A DNA stretch of 64,000 nucleotides from Strigamia acuminata (GCA_949358305.1 OX442322.1:4960001-5024000), one strand, 5' to 3'; numbered from the stretch's first letter, positions 11,988 to 23,888 are shown. Translations and numbers: made by a program. Notes: generated by a model from the letters alone, not told the origin.

Positions 11988-12361
11988 TTCGACCGCTGGA
12001 TTCCGTGCACTTGGCAAAATTGGCGAGACGAATGAAAATTCCATTTTTTAGAGGCGTGTTCTCCAGAGACACTTTACCCGTCAAAGCCAGACCCATCGAA
12101 TGTGGAATCGTAAATTTGAATACACATCTGCAAAGTGGTAGCCATTGGGTGGCGTACGCTAAAAATAAGCGAGAAAAAATATACTTTGATAGTTTCGGCG
12201 ATTTATCCCCTCCTATCAAATTGTACGATTACCTGGGAGAAAATATAAAATATAACGTTTATCAGTATCAATCTTTTGACGAAGTCGTATGCGGACATTT
12301 GTGTTTATTCGTTTTAAAAAAATGGGGAGCGTTAATAAGGCCAGAGACGACTACCACTTAG
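11984..12361 (+). CDS. PRO: P1 adenain-like cysteine protease
   Basis: This 125-residue product has the adenovirus-protease (C5) signature: His in GSHWVAYAK, an acidic residue in YFDSFGD, and Cys in VCGHLCLFVL. In adenoviruses and Polintons this enzyme cleaves capsid and core precursors during maturation. ATG at 11984 overlaps the preceding stop. The C terminus (ALIRPETTTT) reads through the first 40 bases of the next gene in another frame, whereas the P2 homologue ends before its neighbour. The tail may therefore be a drift product, but all catalytic positions are present. Confidence 0.85.
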   Translation: MIRPLDSVHLAKLARRMKIPFFRGVFSRDTLPVKARPIECGIVNLNTHLQSGSHWVAYAKNKREKIYFDSFGDLSPPIKLYDYLGENIKYNVYQYQSFDEVVCGHLCLFVLKKWGALIRPETTTT

Positions 12362-13539
12362 ATCCAATACACAGATTTGGACTGATTCCTCGTAAAATTG
12401 CCAAACGAGATGGAAGTAATTTATCGCACGACGAACACGAACAGATTAGGCAAATGGTATTCGGCCACAATAGCGATATCGCTCAACTGAAAAAAAATTT
12501 TGATATTGGAATACCGGATACAGTGCTTGTGGATGATATGAGGTCTCGAGTCGACGAACATATTAAACAGAGTTTACATGTCGACGAGAAAATTCAAGCT
12601 AACTTAAATGCACATAAAGCAGAAATAGAACACATCAAACGAAGTTTACAGAATGATGATCAAATTAAGGCTGAAATGGCCACAGAAATAGAACACATTA
12701 AACAGAATTTACAGGATGAAGGGCAAATTAAGACAGAAATGGTTGCAGAAATAGAACACATCAAACAGAGTTTACAGGATGAGGGGCAAATTAAAGCGAA
12801 CCTAGACACATTTCAGGCTGAAATGGCAGCAGAAATAGATCACATCAAACAGAGTTTACAGGATGATGAGCAAATTAAAACTAATATAGCTGGACATAGG
12901 ATTGAAACAGAACGCCTAAAGCAGCATTTACATATTGTTAATGAACAAATTAGTGCAAACATAGCCACGAATAAAGATGAAATAGAAAATATAAAGCAAA
13001 GTTTACAAGGAACAAACGTACAAATTAGAACAATTACAGATGAGAATAAAGCCGAAATAGAAAATATAAAACAGAGTTTACAGGAATATGTTAATGTCCA
13101 GATTAGAGCAACCATGAATCCAATACACATCGTGACTTTTATTAGTTATGCTAAAAGCGAAACTGATGGAAGACTGATGTTTTCTAATAGGCCTTTGGCT
13201 CGTAAAGCAGGAAATATGTATCACCATCATATGGTATTTCGAAAATGTCAAATGACACATATAGATATTTTGACATATACAATGAACGTCATGAAAAAAA
13301 CCAAAGTTAACCTTACGGAGGTGATAATTTCTCGTTCTAGAAGTGGAGAACACAGACAAGACATTTTTGTCGTAGGTGATATACCTTGGATTATTGGGAA
13401 GAAACATCCAACAATTGTTGTCAGTCCTCCAGTACAATTTGAAGCTTATGACATTGTCTCAATTTGGGGTAAAGTATCACTTCCCGAGGTAGATGTATAC
13501 GACTTCGCTATATATTTAACCCTTAAACTGCTTAACTAA
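12322..13539 (+). CDS. P1 fibre-like coiled-coil protein
   Basis: The product is 405 residues from ATG 12322; homology with P2 (M-SVNK--DDY-L) decides this start. Three parts are visible. A short N-terminal segment is conserved with P2. A long coiled-coil stalk (about residues 40-255) is built of near-identical units of 20-25 residues containing IEHIKQSLQDEGQIK. A C-terminal domain of about 140 residues (VTFISYAKSETDGRL onward) is probably beta-rich. By architecture this looks like a trimeric attachment fibre with an anchoring tail, a shaft and a head; that role is inferred. The head shows no evident similarity to the P2 head. The gene converges on polymerase B, leaving 3 bp between stops. 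Confidence 0.7.
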   Translation: MGSVNKARDDYHLDPIHRFGLIPRKIAKRDGSNLSHDEHEQIRQMVFGHNSDIAQLKKNFDIGIPDTVLVDDMRSRVDEHIKQSLHVDEKIQANLNAHKAEIEHIKRSLQNDDQIKAEMATEIEHIKQNLQDEGQIKTEMVAEIEHIKQSLQDEGQIKANLDTFQAEMAAEIDHIKQSLQDDEQIKTNIAGHRIETERLKQHLHIVNEQISANIATNKDEIENIKQSLQGTNVQIRTITDENKAEIENIKQSLQEYVNVQIRATMNPIHIVTFISYAKSETDGRLMFSNRPLARKAGNMYHHHMVFRKCQMTHIDILTYTMNVMKKTKVNLTEVIISRSRSGEHRQDIFVVGDIPWIIGKKHPTIVVSPPVQFEAYDIVSIWGKVSLPEVDVYDFAIYLTLKLLN

Positions 13540-13542
13540 CAT

Positions 13543-16500
13543 TTAAATATCTACATAACCATAAGCCTTAGTGTGAATGCAATCGTCTAATATCACTCTT
13601 TTCTTGTCTTTTGCCGATAATGCCAATTTATCTATTTTGATCGTAGTGATATCGTGGCGTTTTGATTTTAACATTTCGAATTTTAAACGGATGGCCTCCC
13701 GTTCTCCGTACAATACCTTCTTGTAGGACTCCAAGTCTAGCTCCTGCTCTACTACCGCCTTTTTTATGCCCTTACATCGCATGCTTGTTTTCCCGTTCAC
13801 TTTAAACGCGTAGCATTTGGCTCTTAGCCCTACAAACTCTTCAATCGGCTCGCCACCGGTTTCATCTTTGAAGCATCCTATGACGCGCCTATTCCGTATA
13901 TCGGGGGAATTATAATTGGATAAGTCCATTAATTCTGCTACTTCTTTTCGGAAAAACGAGTAAACATCAGGGGATTCTATCTCGTACATAAAGCTATCGG
14001 TGTCCGACATCAACAAGCTTAAATTCTGACCAAATTTTCTTTTCATGACGTTGTAATGAAAGTCGTACAATAAGCATTTAGACAAGTCCAAGATGGTTAG
14101 ACCACTGTAAATTGGTTTGTCTAAAGTCAATTCAAGCTTTCGACGTTCGACCAAAACCAATCTTTCTTTTAATATTTTTTTTCCTTTAAAACCGGCGTGG
14201 TTGACGTGATTACACAAATCTTTAAGGTTATTCACCAGATAGAATTGTCGATATTTCCTCACGTCTTGCATCGTTTTTCCATACACCGAATTATTAGCCA
14301 ATTTCGCTAAATCCTGCTCGAAATTACTTTTAGCAGACTGCCGTTTCTCGATGTTCAGCGCGATATATTTTGCCAACCACCGTTTTTGGTCAAACGTAAG
14401 TACTCTCTTTACCTTCAACAACGTCTTGCCCAGAGACAAGTACATTTGGAGGGCTCTATAATGCAGTACGTAATTACTTCGGCCTTGTAAATGGGGGATT
14501 AATCTGGGACATGTGTCAGAACGTAACATTTCCGGAGCCAAAGGGAGACAGTTGTGGGACGAATGCAATAGCCCAGATCAACCTCCAAAATGCATCCCAT
14601 CTCGTCGTCCTCTTTCATTTTCAAAATTCGATCTTGAGTCTATTCGGCTAAGTTTTCAACAAAGGCAAATTTTCCGACGGGTAGCGGTTTAGTCATTGCC
14701 CACGAGTACATGGAGTTGGCATCGAGATAGACTATGTAACTCTCCGGTTTTGTTGAATCGTATCGCGATGCCAATAATGGATTGTTGGCTTTGGCATAAC
14801 GCTTGCTGATGGTGGCAACGCCGCCTCTTATACCTTTTTCAACAAACATGTACATGTCTGGATCGGACAGAAGTTCTAATTTTACTTCACTGACGAGCAA
14901 CGCCGCGTCCCACGACAGACTCGGAAATGTGATGTAATGACACGGGTCCAACTTATAGTAATCCATGCACATTTTTCTGAAGTGCTCGAAAATATCTGCC
15001 AAAAGTAACGTATCCGTCTTCAAGTACAAATCGTGGTATTCGCTCATGTTTTGAATTCCGAATTTATTCCAAACTAATTGGGCGTACTGGTATTCGTCGT
15101 CGGATACATTCTCAAATTCTTCTATTGGCGGAAGTTGATCTTCTTGAAATTTTGAGCTGTCGGTCATGTACTTGTACGGGTATACTCCTTTCCTCAAAAG
15201 AAGATCTATTTCCTCGCCGCCGCCGTAAAATTCGCTTCTGAAAACATTAAACCTCGACTTCTCTAGATTTTTAGCCAGATTGGCTAAACTGCTCGCGAGA
15301 AATTGGAAACTATCCATGAATTTTAACGTTACGTATTCGAACCGTGCTGGGTCATTGCTGGTGTTTATTCTCAGAGTAAACGATTTGTACAATTCGGAAT
15401 TTTCCGCAATCATCGTTACCTTTTCAGAACCCGTCAACTCAGGAAATATTAAATGAAAGTCATATTTCTTACCATTGTGAAACACTACAGGCACGGATTT
15501 TCTCCAATAATAGTTCAGGTTACATTTGGCGTGTGCGGCCCCGCGATATTTTCCGGTGAAATGGTTGTGATCCAACACTTTAGTCCAGCCTTTATCTTTG
15601 GTGAACACGCCACCGCATAAGAAACAAGTTGTTGCATTTCTAAACACGTTCCATTCAAGTGGAGTCATCATTTTAGAATCGAATCGTTTTTCCAATTCAG
15701 AAAATTGGCAAACCACGGCTTTAATTTCCTCGCGCAATGTATGCAAAAAATGTTCGTAACGGCCTGGAAAAAGCTTCGTTCTCCGTGCACACTACTTTAA
15801 CCGCGTATCCGCACGGCTTGTGTGTGTTCAGGCTGACCGAATGCAGAGTGGCTTCGCTCTCCTCGTCGGGCACCAAAAACGCCTCGAAATCAGCGTAGCA
15901 AACGTACGGTAAAAGATATTTTTTCTTCTCGCTTTTAAATGTGCAAATGGATCCTGGTTCGGGACATTTAGTGTCGCAGGGAGTATTTTGACCGCAGTAA
16001 CGTTTATGCCTAACAAGCACAGGGGTGCTGGAAAACCCGTTCATGCAATTCATACAATAATACCGCTTGTTCTTATCGCCGGTGCTCATGAGTCGCGAGA
16101 AATCTTTGATGCACATGTAGTGCCCTTCAATTTTCAATAAATTAATAGCGATCGGACGGTGCGTCAGAATATCAACTTTGATCGGAACAATGTGCGACTT
16201 GGGCAGCAACTCAAACACGTTAATGTTCAAACTCGTGTTACGTCTTTCGAACGTGAGCACTTCTTTAGGACCCACGGGAAAAACTAACCCTTCAAGATCG
16301 AGTTTGCTCATAAACCGTTCGTAATAATTCGTTCTGCATACATTGTCGGGCGCCGGATGTAAAGCAGCCAATACGGACCACAAAAAACTTTTTTGATCAG
16401 AGTTGCGGACATTTATGACGGCTTCTTTCTTTCGTAGACATTCATCCAGTTCTTGATACGACGATTCTTCGGGAACGGAGTGAAAAATCGACAAGTGTTT

Positions 16501-16552
16501 GTCTCTACCCACGTTGCTCTTGAATTAGTTATCGCAGTAGTGACACGGAAAA
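13543..16552 (-). pseudogene. POLB: P1 DNA polymerase B, middle and C-terminal part, degenerate
   Basis: Protein-primed family B polymerase, which would replicate the element. Visible parts are the exonuclease motif YADFEAFLVP (about 15,890), the zinc/EndoVII-like motif TCFLCGGVF...DHNHFTG, HNGKKYDFH, YHDLYLKTD, polymerase motif A DANSMYSWAM, motif B KLANNSVYGKT and motif C SDTDS. Lesions against the intact P2 copy are an in-frame stop near 16528 (Gln codon to TAA), a small deletion and frameshift near 15750, a Trp-to-TAG stop at 14640-14642 and a frameshift near 14570. The N-terminal third lies beyond Copia F (21172-22128). Confidence 0.92.
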
Positions 16553-16557
16553 TATCC

Positions 16558-16681
16558 TGTTGGAACAATACTGTATAAAATTAACAATGTATTTTGGTAA
16601 CTATGTATGAAACTTGTGTTATTAAAAATTCAAGATGAATGTATGAACATATGAAAGCTCCATTGCATATCTGACTCTTCA
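16558..16681 (+). repeat. 5' LTR of element F
   Basis: 124 bp, from TGTTGGAACAATACTG to ATCTGACTCTTCA. It is unusually short for an LTR. No obvious AATAAA is present. Confidence 0.95.
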
Positions 16682-16697
16682 TGGGTTATGAGCCCAG
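16682..16697 (+). other. Primer-binding site of F (internal initiator tRNA-Met type)
   Basis: TGGGTTATGAGCCCAG directly abuts the 5' LTR. It is nearly complementary to the anticodon arm of initiator tRNA-Met, the half-tRNA priming known for Drosophila copia, and not to the tRNA 3' CCA end. Confidence 0.75.
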
Positions 16698-16922
16698 ACA
16701 CAAATTTATTATGTGAAATATGGACTGTTTTTTGGCTGAACAATTGCATCTTGTGAGCAAAGGTTGGAAATCTGAAGTTTTGATGCAGTGTCAAATGTTC
16801 CATGAGAATTAGGCCCAGAATTGCTTAAGTGATAAGCCTCATCCTGAACTAACAAAGTGATAAGTCTGTGCAACATTGAATCCTGGACTGATTAGTTGAT
16901 TTTAAGTGCTATTTCTGAGGAA

Positions 16923-19900
16923 ATGATGGCAGATCAATCTGTAATTCCAGTTGAGAAGTTGAATGGCAGAAATTATGGTGTATGGAAATTTAGAGTGGCA
17001 ATTCTACTGAGATCCAAACACAAGTGGGATCCAACTGCAGCACCAGTGAGGCCTATTAAAGTGATAACTGAAGATGAGAAAATTTTCAATACCAGATTGG
17101 ATGAATGGCAGGTTAAAGATGTGGAAGTGCTGAATACAATCTTATCCACAATAGATGCTACTCAAATGAAATATGTTATGAATGTGGTTACTGCATCAGA
17201 AGCATGGGAGAAATTACAAGACCAGAACCAAGGTGTCTTAGCAGAATTAAAAGTTCAATTAAAGACTGACTTGGGAAGAATTCAGATGAAACCTAGAGAG
17301 ACAATTCTGGAATATATTGGGCGTGCCACAGCAGTAGCTCAGGAACTCCAATCATTAGGAGTAGTGACTGAAGAACCAGAACTTTGCTCACACATCTTGA
17401 AAGGATTAACTGCTGATTATATTAATGTTGTACGCAGCTGTGATGTACTGGGAGTGGCAGCAATGACAATTCAAGTTTTGCAACGTGCCTTATTGGCTGA
17501 GGAAGCAAGAAAGCCACAACAGACAACTCCAAAGTTGGAGAGTGCCAATTGGGTACGAGGTGCAACCTCTTAGCAACGGGGCAGAGGTGGCAGACCAGCC
17601 AGAGGTCGAACCCAACTCAAATGTTGGAATTGTGGGATCCCAGGCCATAGACAAGTGGATTGTCGCCGCCCACCCCAGCAGAACCAAGACACTCAGCCAT
17701 CTACATCTGCCAATCGTGGTTTTCTTCCTTGGTCAAGACCTTGGGTTCCCCGAGGACGAGGATCATCTGGACCGTCCACATCCAAGCGAGTGACAGATGT
17801 GGAAGATCAAACACCACAGTTTGCTCTTGTTGCAACGGACAGTGACCCTGATCAAGTGGACAGGGAGAACGAACTTTTAATAGACCAAGAACAATTTGAC
17901 CCTTACATATGGTATCTGGATTCAGGTGCAACTTCACATATGAGTGGAGACAGGAGTTTATTTACAACATTGGATGACTCATTTGTCAAGATGGTTTCAT
18001 TGGCTGATGGCAGAGAGATTAAAGCATCAGGAACTGGTGTAATTATGCTAAATATTTGGTTTGGTGACCAAGCCAGAGTACTCAAGTTGGAAGACACCTA
18101 TTATGTGCCTGAATTGAGTGGTAACCTGTTATCAATAAGCAGAATGACTAATTTGGGCTATAAAGTCGCATTTACTGCCCGTGGCTGTACAGTTTCTACA
18201 ATTGACAATGTACAAGTGTTCCAAGCTTCATCCCATCGGGGATTGTTCAGATTACAAGCAAGAAGCCCCAATGCACCCACAATGGAAGACAAAGCAGTAG
18301 TGATGGCTATCCAATCACAACCTCCATTGGCGGGATCAGAGTTGTGGCACCGCAGGTTGGCACACATAAACAACCGTGCTTTAAAGGATTTAGTAAAGAA
18401 AAATATGGTGACAGGGATGACAATTGATAAAGTTCATAAATGGACATTGTGTGAGGAATGTGTGACAGCAAAGCACACCAGAAGCCCATTTTTGCCTGCA
18501 CCATCAATTAGAGCCAGTGGGCCGCTACAGATGCTGCATGTAGACCTGTGTGGTCCCATGCCACACCCTTCAATTGGAAGATCAGAGTATATCTTCATGA
18601 TTGTAGATGACTATTCAAGGTGTTTGTTTCCTCGTTTTTTGGTGTCAAAGGCTGAGACATCGGGTGTCTTTGAACAATTTATAGACACACATCAAAATAA
18701 GTTTGAAGCCAAAGTCAAGATGGTTCGCTCAGACAACGGGACTGAATTTTTAAATCAACACTTTAGGGCAATTTTGGACACAAGGGGAATTCAACATCAA
18801 ACTACCGTCATCTATAGTCCATCCGAAAATGGAGTCTCTGAAAGGGCAAATAGATCCCTCCTTGACAAGACAAGGACTCTATTGAATGATTCAAAGTTGC
18901 CATACAAGTTTTGGGCTGAAGCTGCGGCATGTGCCGCCTACGCAATAAATCGCTCACCAACACGTAGGTTTCCGGGCGAGACACCTTATCAAAGACTTAC
19001 TGGAAGAAAACTAGATATATCTAATATGAGGATTTTTGGCACTATTGCCTACGCATGGGTTCCAAAGCAACATAGGAATAAGTTGGATTCTCGTGCTAAA
19101 CTGGTCATTTTCATGGGCTACCCCTTGTTGAAGCCAGGCTGGAAGTTTTATGACCCAGATACAAATAACATCATTGTGGTACGAGATGTTAAGTTCAATG
19201 AGCCCAGATTGGGAGTAGAATTATTATCAGCACAGAATCTGGAACCTGATCATGAACCAGAAATGGTGTATATACCTGAGGGGGATATAAGCTCCCAACC
19301 CCCAGTTGTTTTTCAACAACCCACCCGACCGACACCGGGTCCAGAGCGGAGATATCCTTCAAGGATACGACGTTAGGTCCAGCCTTATCAGGCAATTGAT
19401 TGGCGACAGCATCGCACACAACGTTGGGAGAACCAGCAAGCACATGTGGTGAACACCAACCCACAGGTTGAAGTACCGATACATGAACCAAAGACATTTG
19501 CTGAGGCAGTGACATCTGACCAGGCAAGCCAATGGGTAAAGGCTATGGAAGAGGAAATAGCCTCCCACACCCAACAAAATACTTGGACTTTGGTTCCAAG
19601 ACCACAGGATGCAAAAGTAATTGGCTCTCGCTGGGTATACAAGTTTAAGAAGAAATATAAAGCCCGTCTAGTTGTTCAAGGCTACAATGTCCACAAGGGC
19701 ATTGACTATTCAGAGTCTTTTTCCCCTGTGGCTCGATTGGCCACCATCAGAATTATTTTAGCCATTGCTGCAATGTTTGGCTTTATAGTCAAGCACTACG
19801 ATGTCAAATCAGCATACCTCCATGCGAAATTGAAGGAGGTAGTCTACATGGAGCAACCTCAAGGCTTTATTCAACCTGGGCGAGAAAACGACGTTTGGCT

Positions 19901-21032
19901 CCTAAATAAGGCAGTTTATGGTTTACCTCAGGCAGGCCGCGCTTGGCATGAAGCCCTGAACAAGGTACTTGCACAAGCGGGATTTAAGAAGTTGGTAGTT
20001 GATCCATGCGTTCATCTGTGGAAAAATGGTACCGACATTATAATAATGGGCACTTATGTCGACGATTTGATGCCGGCAACTAACGCTACACGGATGCTCA
20101 ATCAGATAATGGGGAAAGTGATGAAGCAAGTTAATCTGATCGACCTCGGAGAAGTCACAGAGATTTTGGGCATCAGGATTAGGCGACAGACCCACCCGTA
20201 TGCACTTTTGTTGGACCAATCCAAGTATATATTTGAGGTCTTGCTTAAATTCAACATGATGAATGCAAAGACAAGTAGAGCACCCATGGACCCATCCCAG
20301 AAGCTGGAAGACCCTAATTATCCGCTCGGATCACCATTAACTAACGAGCCCTATCGAGAATTAATTGGCTTTTTATCCTACTTGGCTCAAGCTACTCGAC
20401 CAGATATCGCTTATGCGGTATCCTATCTATCGCAGTGGTTGCAGAATCCGCATGACGCTCACTGGACAGCAGCAAAGAAGATCCTTCGCTATTTAAAAGG
20501 AACGGCTGATTTGTTGTTAATTTATTCTCACGGATTTGGATTATTGCGAGGATATGCCGATGCATCTTGGAACAGTGCCTCGGTTGATGCAAAGAGCTAT
20601 GCAGGATTTATCACCATGCTGGGAAATTCAACCATCACTTGGCAATCAAAGAAGCAAAAGCTAATTGCCTTATCAACATGTGAATCGGAATTTGTAGCAA
20701 TGGTAGAGTTAGCGAAAGAACTGAAATGGATAACATCATTGCTGGAACAGCTTGAAATGACCAATTTAATTCAAAGACCGATTCAAATCTTTTCCGATAA
20801 TCAAGCCGCCATCGCCCTCACTAAGAACCCCCAGTACCATGGACGCACAAAACACTTTCACAGGAGAGTGTTATTTTTACGTGAGGATGTTCAAGATGGA
20901 ACTTATGATATCAACTATATGTCTACAGAAGAGATGCCTGCAGATATTATGACTAAGGCAACAGGTGGTTTGAAATTGATCACCACAAAGGATTTTATTA
21001 ATTTGCGACTATGTGATTCACCGTTACGATGA
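16923..21032 (+). pseudogene. Copia F gag-pol polyprotein, one frame with two amber stops
   Basis: A single frame runs from ATG 16923 to 21032 and is broken only by TAG at 17571-17573 and TAG at 19374-19376. Order: UBN2 gag (LNGRNYGVWKF), zinc knuckle CWNCGIPGHRQVDC just after the first TAG, protease WYLDSGATSHM, pre-integrase LWHRRLAHIN...CEECVTAK, integrase HVDLCGP / RSDNGTEF / ENGVSERANRS (the DDE residues are present), then RT (ARLVVQGYNVHKG, DVKSAYLHA, active site YVDDL) and RNase H (YADASWNS, STCESEFVA). The second TAG falls in the integrase-RT linker. About ten residues appear missing between KFKKK and YKARLVV in RT fingers. Readthrough is possible but unproven. Confidence 0.88.
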
Positions 21033-21042
21033 AGGGCGAGAA

Positions 21043-21166
21043 TGTTGGAACAATACTGTATAAAATTAACAATGTATTTTGGTAACTATGTATGAAACTT
21101 GTGTTATTAAAAATTCAAGATGAATGTATGAACATATGAAAGCTCCATTGCATATCTGACTCTTCA
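21043..21166 (+). repeat. 3' LTR of element F
   Basis: Appears identical to the 5' copy over 124 bp. It is preceded by the purine-rich tract GATGAAGGGCGAGAA (about 21028-21042). Confidence 0.95.
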
Positions 21167-21171
21167 TATCC

Positions 21172-22128
21172 CAGCAAACGTTTTGCATTTCTCACCAGTC
21201 CGTAGCAATTTTTCCCGTACAAGAATAGATCCACATGATGTTTTCTGTTTCTGTGTACGGTAACGGATCTTTCAACGCAATCGCCAACACAATAATAAAG
21301 ATTTACTTCGATATCGGTATTTTGCGATTGGAAATTCTCTAAGTTTCTAAACGACAACGGAAAGTTTAAACCGTTTAAGTTCAACTCGTTCTCAAACTTA
21401 ATATAGTTAGTCTCGCGTTCGGCATGACTGGCAGCAGGATGTAAAGATGTAAGCACAGCCCAAACAAAAGACTTTCGCGTGTCAATTTTAAATGTTAGCA
21501 CTGCTTTTTTATTCCGAATGGCGATCGGCAAATCGTCGTTAAAATCCATAGGAATCGTTGCAACATCTTTGCCCCATCGTCCACCTTTCTGTTTCAAAAT
21601 GTCAAAATCAATTTTTATTGCGTCAACGCAAACGAAACAGAAGTAATCGACAGTTTCCACAAATTCGGCATTTGCTTCATTCAGTTGCCTCGTAGCCGAA
21701 TCCAGAATGTGGCCAATGTCGTCCTTAAACATCACGTATGGTCCGGCCCGGTACCAAAAATGGGCGTACGTTGACTTAACGGAATGTTTATACTTTATTT
21801 GCATCATGACACCCACTTTACAGGATTCCATTTCGGCCGCAACCTCCGCTGCCAATGCGTGGATGTTTGGAGCGGCATCTTTCATCACTTCTTCGACGTC
21901 GCAAATGCTTTCGTCAAAATTGACAATGTACGCCCGCGATTGTCCACCAAAAGCACTCTCGTGAAGATAATACGGAAGAGGTGCAATGTTTTCCCAATCT
22001 TCATATTCGGCACATTCAGCAAAGAGTTTTTCCAAAGTACTATTTAATTTAAAATCCGAAGATAAATCACCACTTTTCCTTTTTCCTTTTAAAAAATCTA
22101 CGCATTTCCTTACTTTGCATCTACTCAT
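21172..22128 (-). pseudogene. POLB: P1 DNA polymerase B, N-terminal part
   Basis: The frame starts with ATG at 22128 (MSRCKVRKCVDFLKGKRK) and is collinear with the P2 polymerase N terminus (about residues 1-320). It contains the first copy of the duplicated N-terminal module (KSFVWAVLTSLHPAA, LNLNGLNFPLSFRNLENF, HHVDLFLYGKNCYGLVRN). It ends at RLLGY, where Copia F interrupts; the sequence read beyond that comes from the LTR. This segment itself has no stop or frameshift. Confidence 0.9.
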
Positions 22129-22609
22129 TTTGTCACAGAATGAATCTAAATTGATTGATTTCTTTTTTTATATATAGTCTTTTTTTTCAAAAGTTTTTTT
22201 TTTTTTAAATTTTTCAAAATTATTTCTATGTCCTTTTTGAGAGAGAAAAAATGGGATTTTTGACCAGGGCTTCGCTACTCCAGCAGGGTCCATGCAAATC
22301 TGAAAAAACAGGTTTTTTTGCAGCTCCTTATATACCCTTAAACAGGTAGTGGGCCATACCCATTATCGAAAGAGGTAAGAAAATGAAATAAACCCATTAA
22401 TTCATAATAGAAAACTAAAGAAATTTCCAACCTTCCACCCCTCTACCGGTATAATCGGAATGGTCCACTTGCAAAAATGTACAAATAGAATTTTTACAAT
22501 TGCACCTTAACTCTGCATCAGTTGGCAGTGTTTTTTTTTAGATCTGAACTTAGAAAATTTTTCAAAATAATAGAACTTGGGAAAAATGAAACAGACAACC
22601 ATTTATTTT
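22129..22609 (-). promoter_or_regulatory. P1 polymerase promoter region and AT-rich flank
   Basis: Upstream of the polymerase ATG, the minus strand reads TATATATAAAAAAAG (about 22168-22182), then TTAGATTCATTCTGTG close to the start codon. P2 has the same arrangement (TATATAAA, then TTAGATTCGTTCAGTG). Further out is AT-rich sequence without genes. Confidence 0.5.
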
Positions 22610-23491
22610 TTTCCCACGTTGATAACTTGATCACATGACATTTGTGCTGGATGGCCATTGGTTAAAATTTTAATTTTTTAATTTTTTAACTTTTTAATTT
22701 TTCCTTCATGCCCATTGGTTGAAACTCGATCACGTGACATTTGTGCTGGATGGCCATTGGTTAAAATTTTAATTTTTTAAATTTTTAAATTTTTTAATTT
22801 TTTCTTCATGCCGATTGGTTGATAACTCGATCACGTGACATTTGTGCTGGATGGCCATTGGTTAAAATTTTAATTTTTTAATTTTTTAATTTTTTAATTT
22901 TTCCTTTATGCCCATTGGTTGAAACTCGATCACGTGACATTTGTGCTGGATGGCCATTGGTTAAAAGTTTAATTTTTTAATTTTTTAACTTTTTAATTTT
23001 TCCTTCATGCCCATTGGTTGAAACTCGATCACGTGACATTTGTGCTGGATGGCCATTGGTTAAAATTTTAATTTTTTAAATTTTTTAATTTTTTAATTTT
23101 TTCTTCATGCCGATTGGTTGATAACTCGATCACGTGACATTTGTGCTGGATGGCCATTGGTTAAAATTTTAATTTTTTAATTTTTTTAATTTTTTAATTT
23201 TTTAATTTTTTAATTTTTCCTTTATGCCCATTGGTTGAAACTCGATCACGTGACATTTGTGCTGGATGGCCATTGGTTAAAATTTTAATTTTTTAATTTT
23301 TTAATTTTTTAATTTTTTAATTTTTTAATTTTTCCTTCATGCCCATTGGTTGAAACTCGATCACGTGACATTTGTGCTGGATGGCCATTGGTTAAAATTT
23401 TAATTTTTTAATTTTTTAATTTTTTTTATTTTTTTATTTTTTTATTTTTCCTTTATGCCCATTGGTTGAAACACGATCACGTGACATTTGT
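22610..23491. repeat. Minisatellite, nine units of about 100 bp with E-box and CCAAT-like motifs
   Basis: Each unit reads CATGCCCATTGGTTGAAACT, CGATCACGTGACATTTGTGC, TGGATGGCCATTGGTTAA, then a variable run of TTTTAATT repeats. Eight units keep CACGTG; the first has CACATG. Units 3 and 6 share the variant GCCGATTGGTTGATAACTC, which suggests a three-unit higher-order repeat. Length differences lie mainly in the AT run. Confidence 0.95.
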
Positions 23492-23888
23492 ACGCATCGG
23501 ACGGACGTGTTGTATTTGGAACCGAACCCGAAAATTCGCCTAGTCGCTGGGCGAAGATGTGCAGTGGAGCCAACACCTAGTCTAGCGGTCGGACGTGTTG
23601 GAAAAAAAAACTAGGTTAATCGAATTATCCTAATGATGCGCATGCAACAGACATGCTGTGTTTGGAACCAAACCCACCCTTCCAAATACTGGAAAAATTA
23701 AAAAATTAAAAAATAGGCATACAACGATCATATCGTATTTGTAATAATATGGCCATGAATTTCAAATCAAAAACATCCACTCCCGACAGTTCATTCACCT
23801 ACCCTCGAGCTCTTTCCTGGCCTTCAAATTATTTTTGGAGCAGAAATGAAGAATCACATGTTAATTGCGTGATCTCGGAGCGTACTTT
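23492..23888. other. Non-coding stretch between the minisatellite and Copia C
   Basis: No gene is seen. Degenerate short repeats occur: TCGGACG...GTGTTG near 23508 and 23600, and TTTGGAACC(G/A)AACCC near 23514 and 23662. It may be the outermost part of P1 or the original flank of Copia C. Confidence 0.5.

Larger units (their letters stand above)
16558..21166 (+). mobile_element. Copia element F, full length, inserted in P1 polymerase
   Basis: Two 124-bp LTRs with no difference that I can see are flanked by a 5-bp duplication TATCC (16553-16557 and 21167-21171). Removing F and one TATCC rejoins the polymerase frame. The order is LTR, primer site, gag, protease, integrase, RT, RNase H, polypurine tract, LTR. 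Sequence and LTR length set it apart from all other Copia copies here. Identical LTRs imply a recent insertion. Confidence 0.95.
10250..22170 (-). mobile_element. Polinton/Maverick element P1, left half missing, interrupted by Copia F
   Basis: Gene order is capsid, core-like protein, protease, fibre on the plus strand, converging on DNA polymerase B on the minus strand. This is the same order as P2 in mirror image. The integrase, ATPase, minor capsid and PLA2-like half would lie left of the capsid gene but is replaced by Copia G'. The right limit is set a little beyond the polymerase start and promoter; the terminal repeat is not identified. P1 and P2 proteins differ substantially, so they are separate families. 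Confidence 0.85.

Noticed and set aside
16682-16697. tRNA-like sequence suggesting a tRNA gene
   Set aside because: Only the anticodon-arm complement is present, next to an LTR, so it is a primer site.
22610-23491. Regularly spaced repeats considered as a CRISPR array
   Set aside because: Units are tandem with AT filler rather than unique spacers, and the context is eukaryotic transposons.
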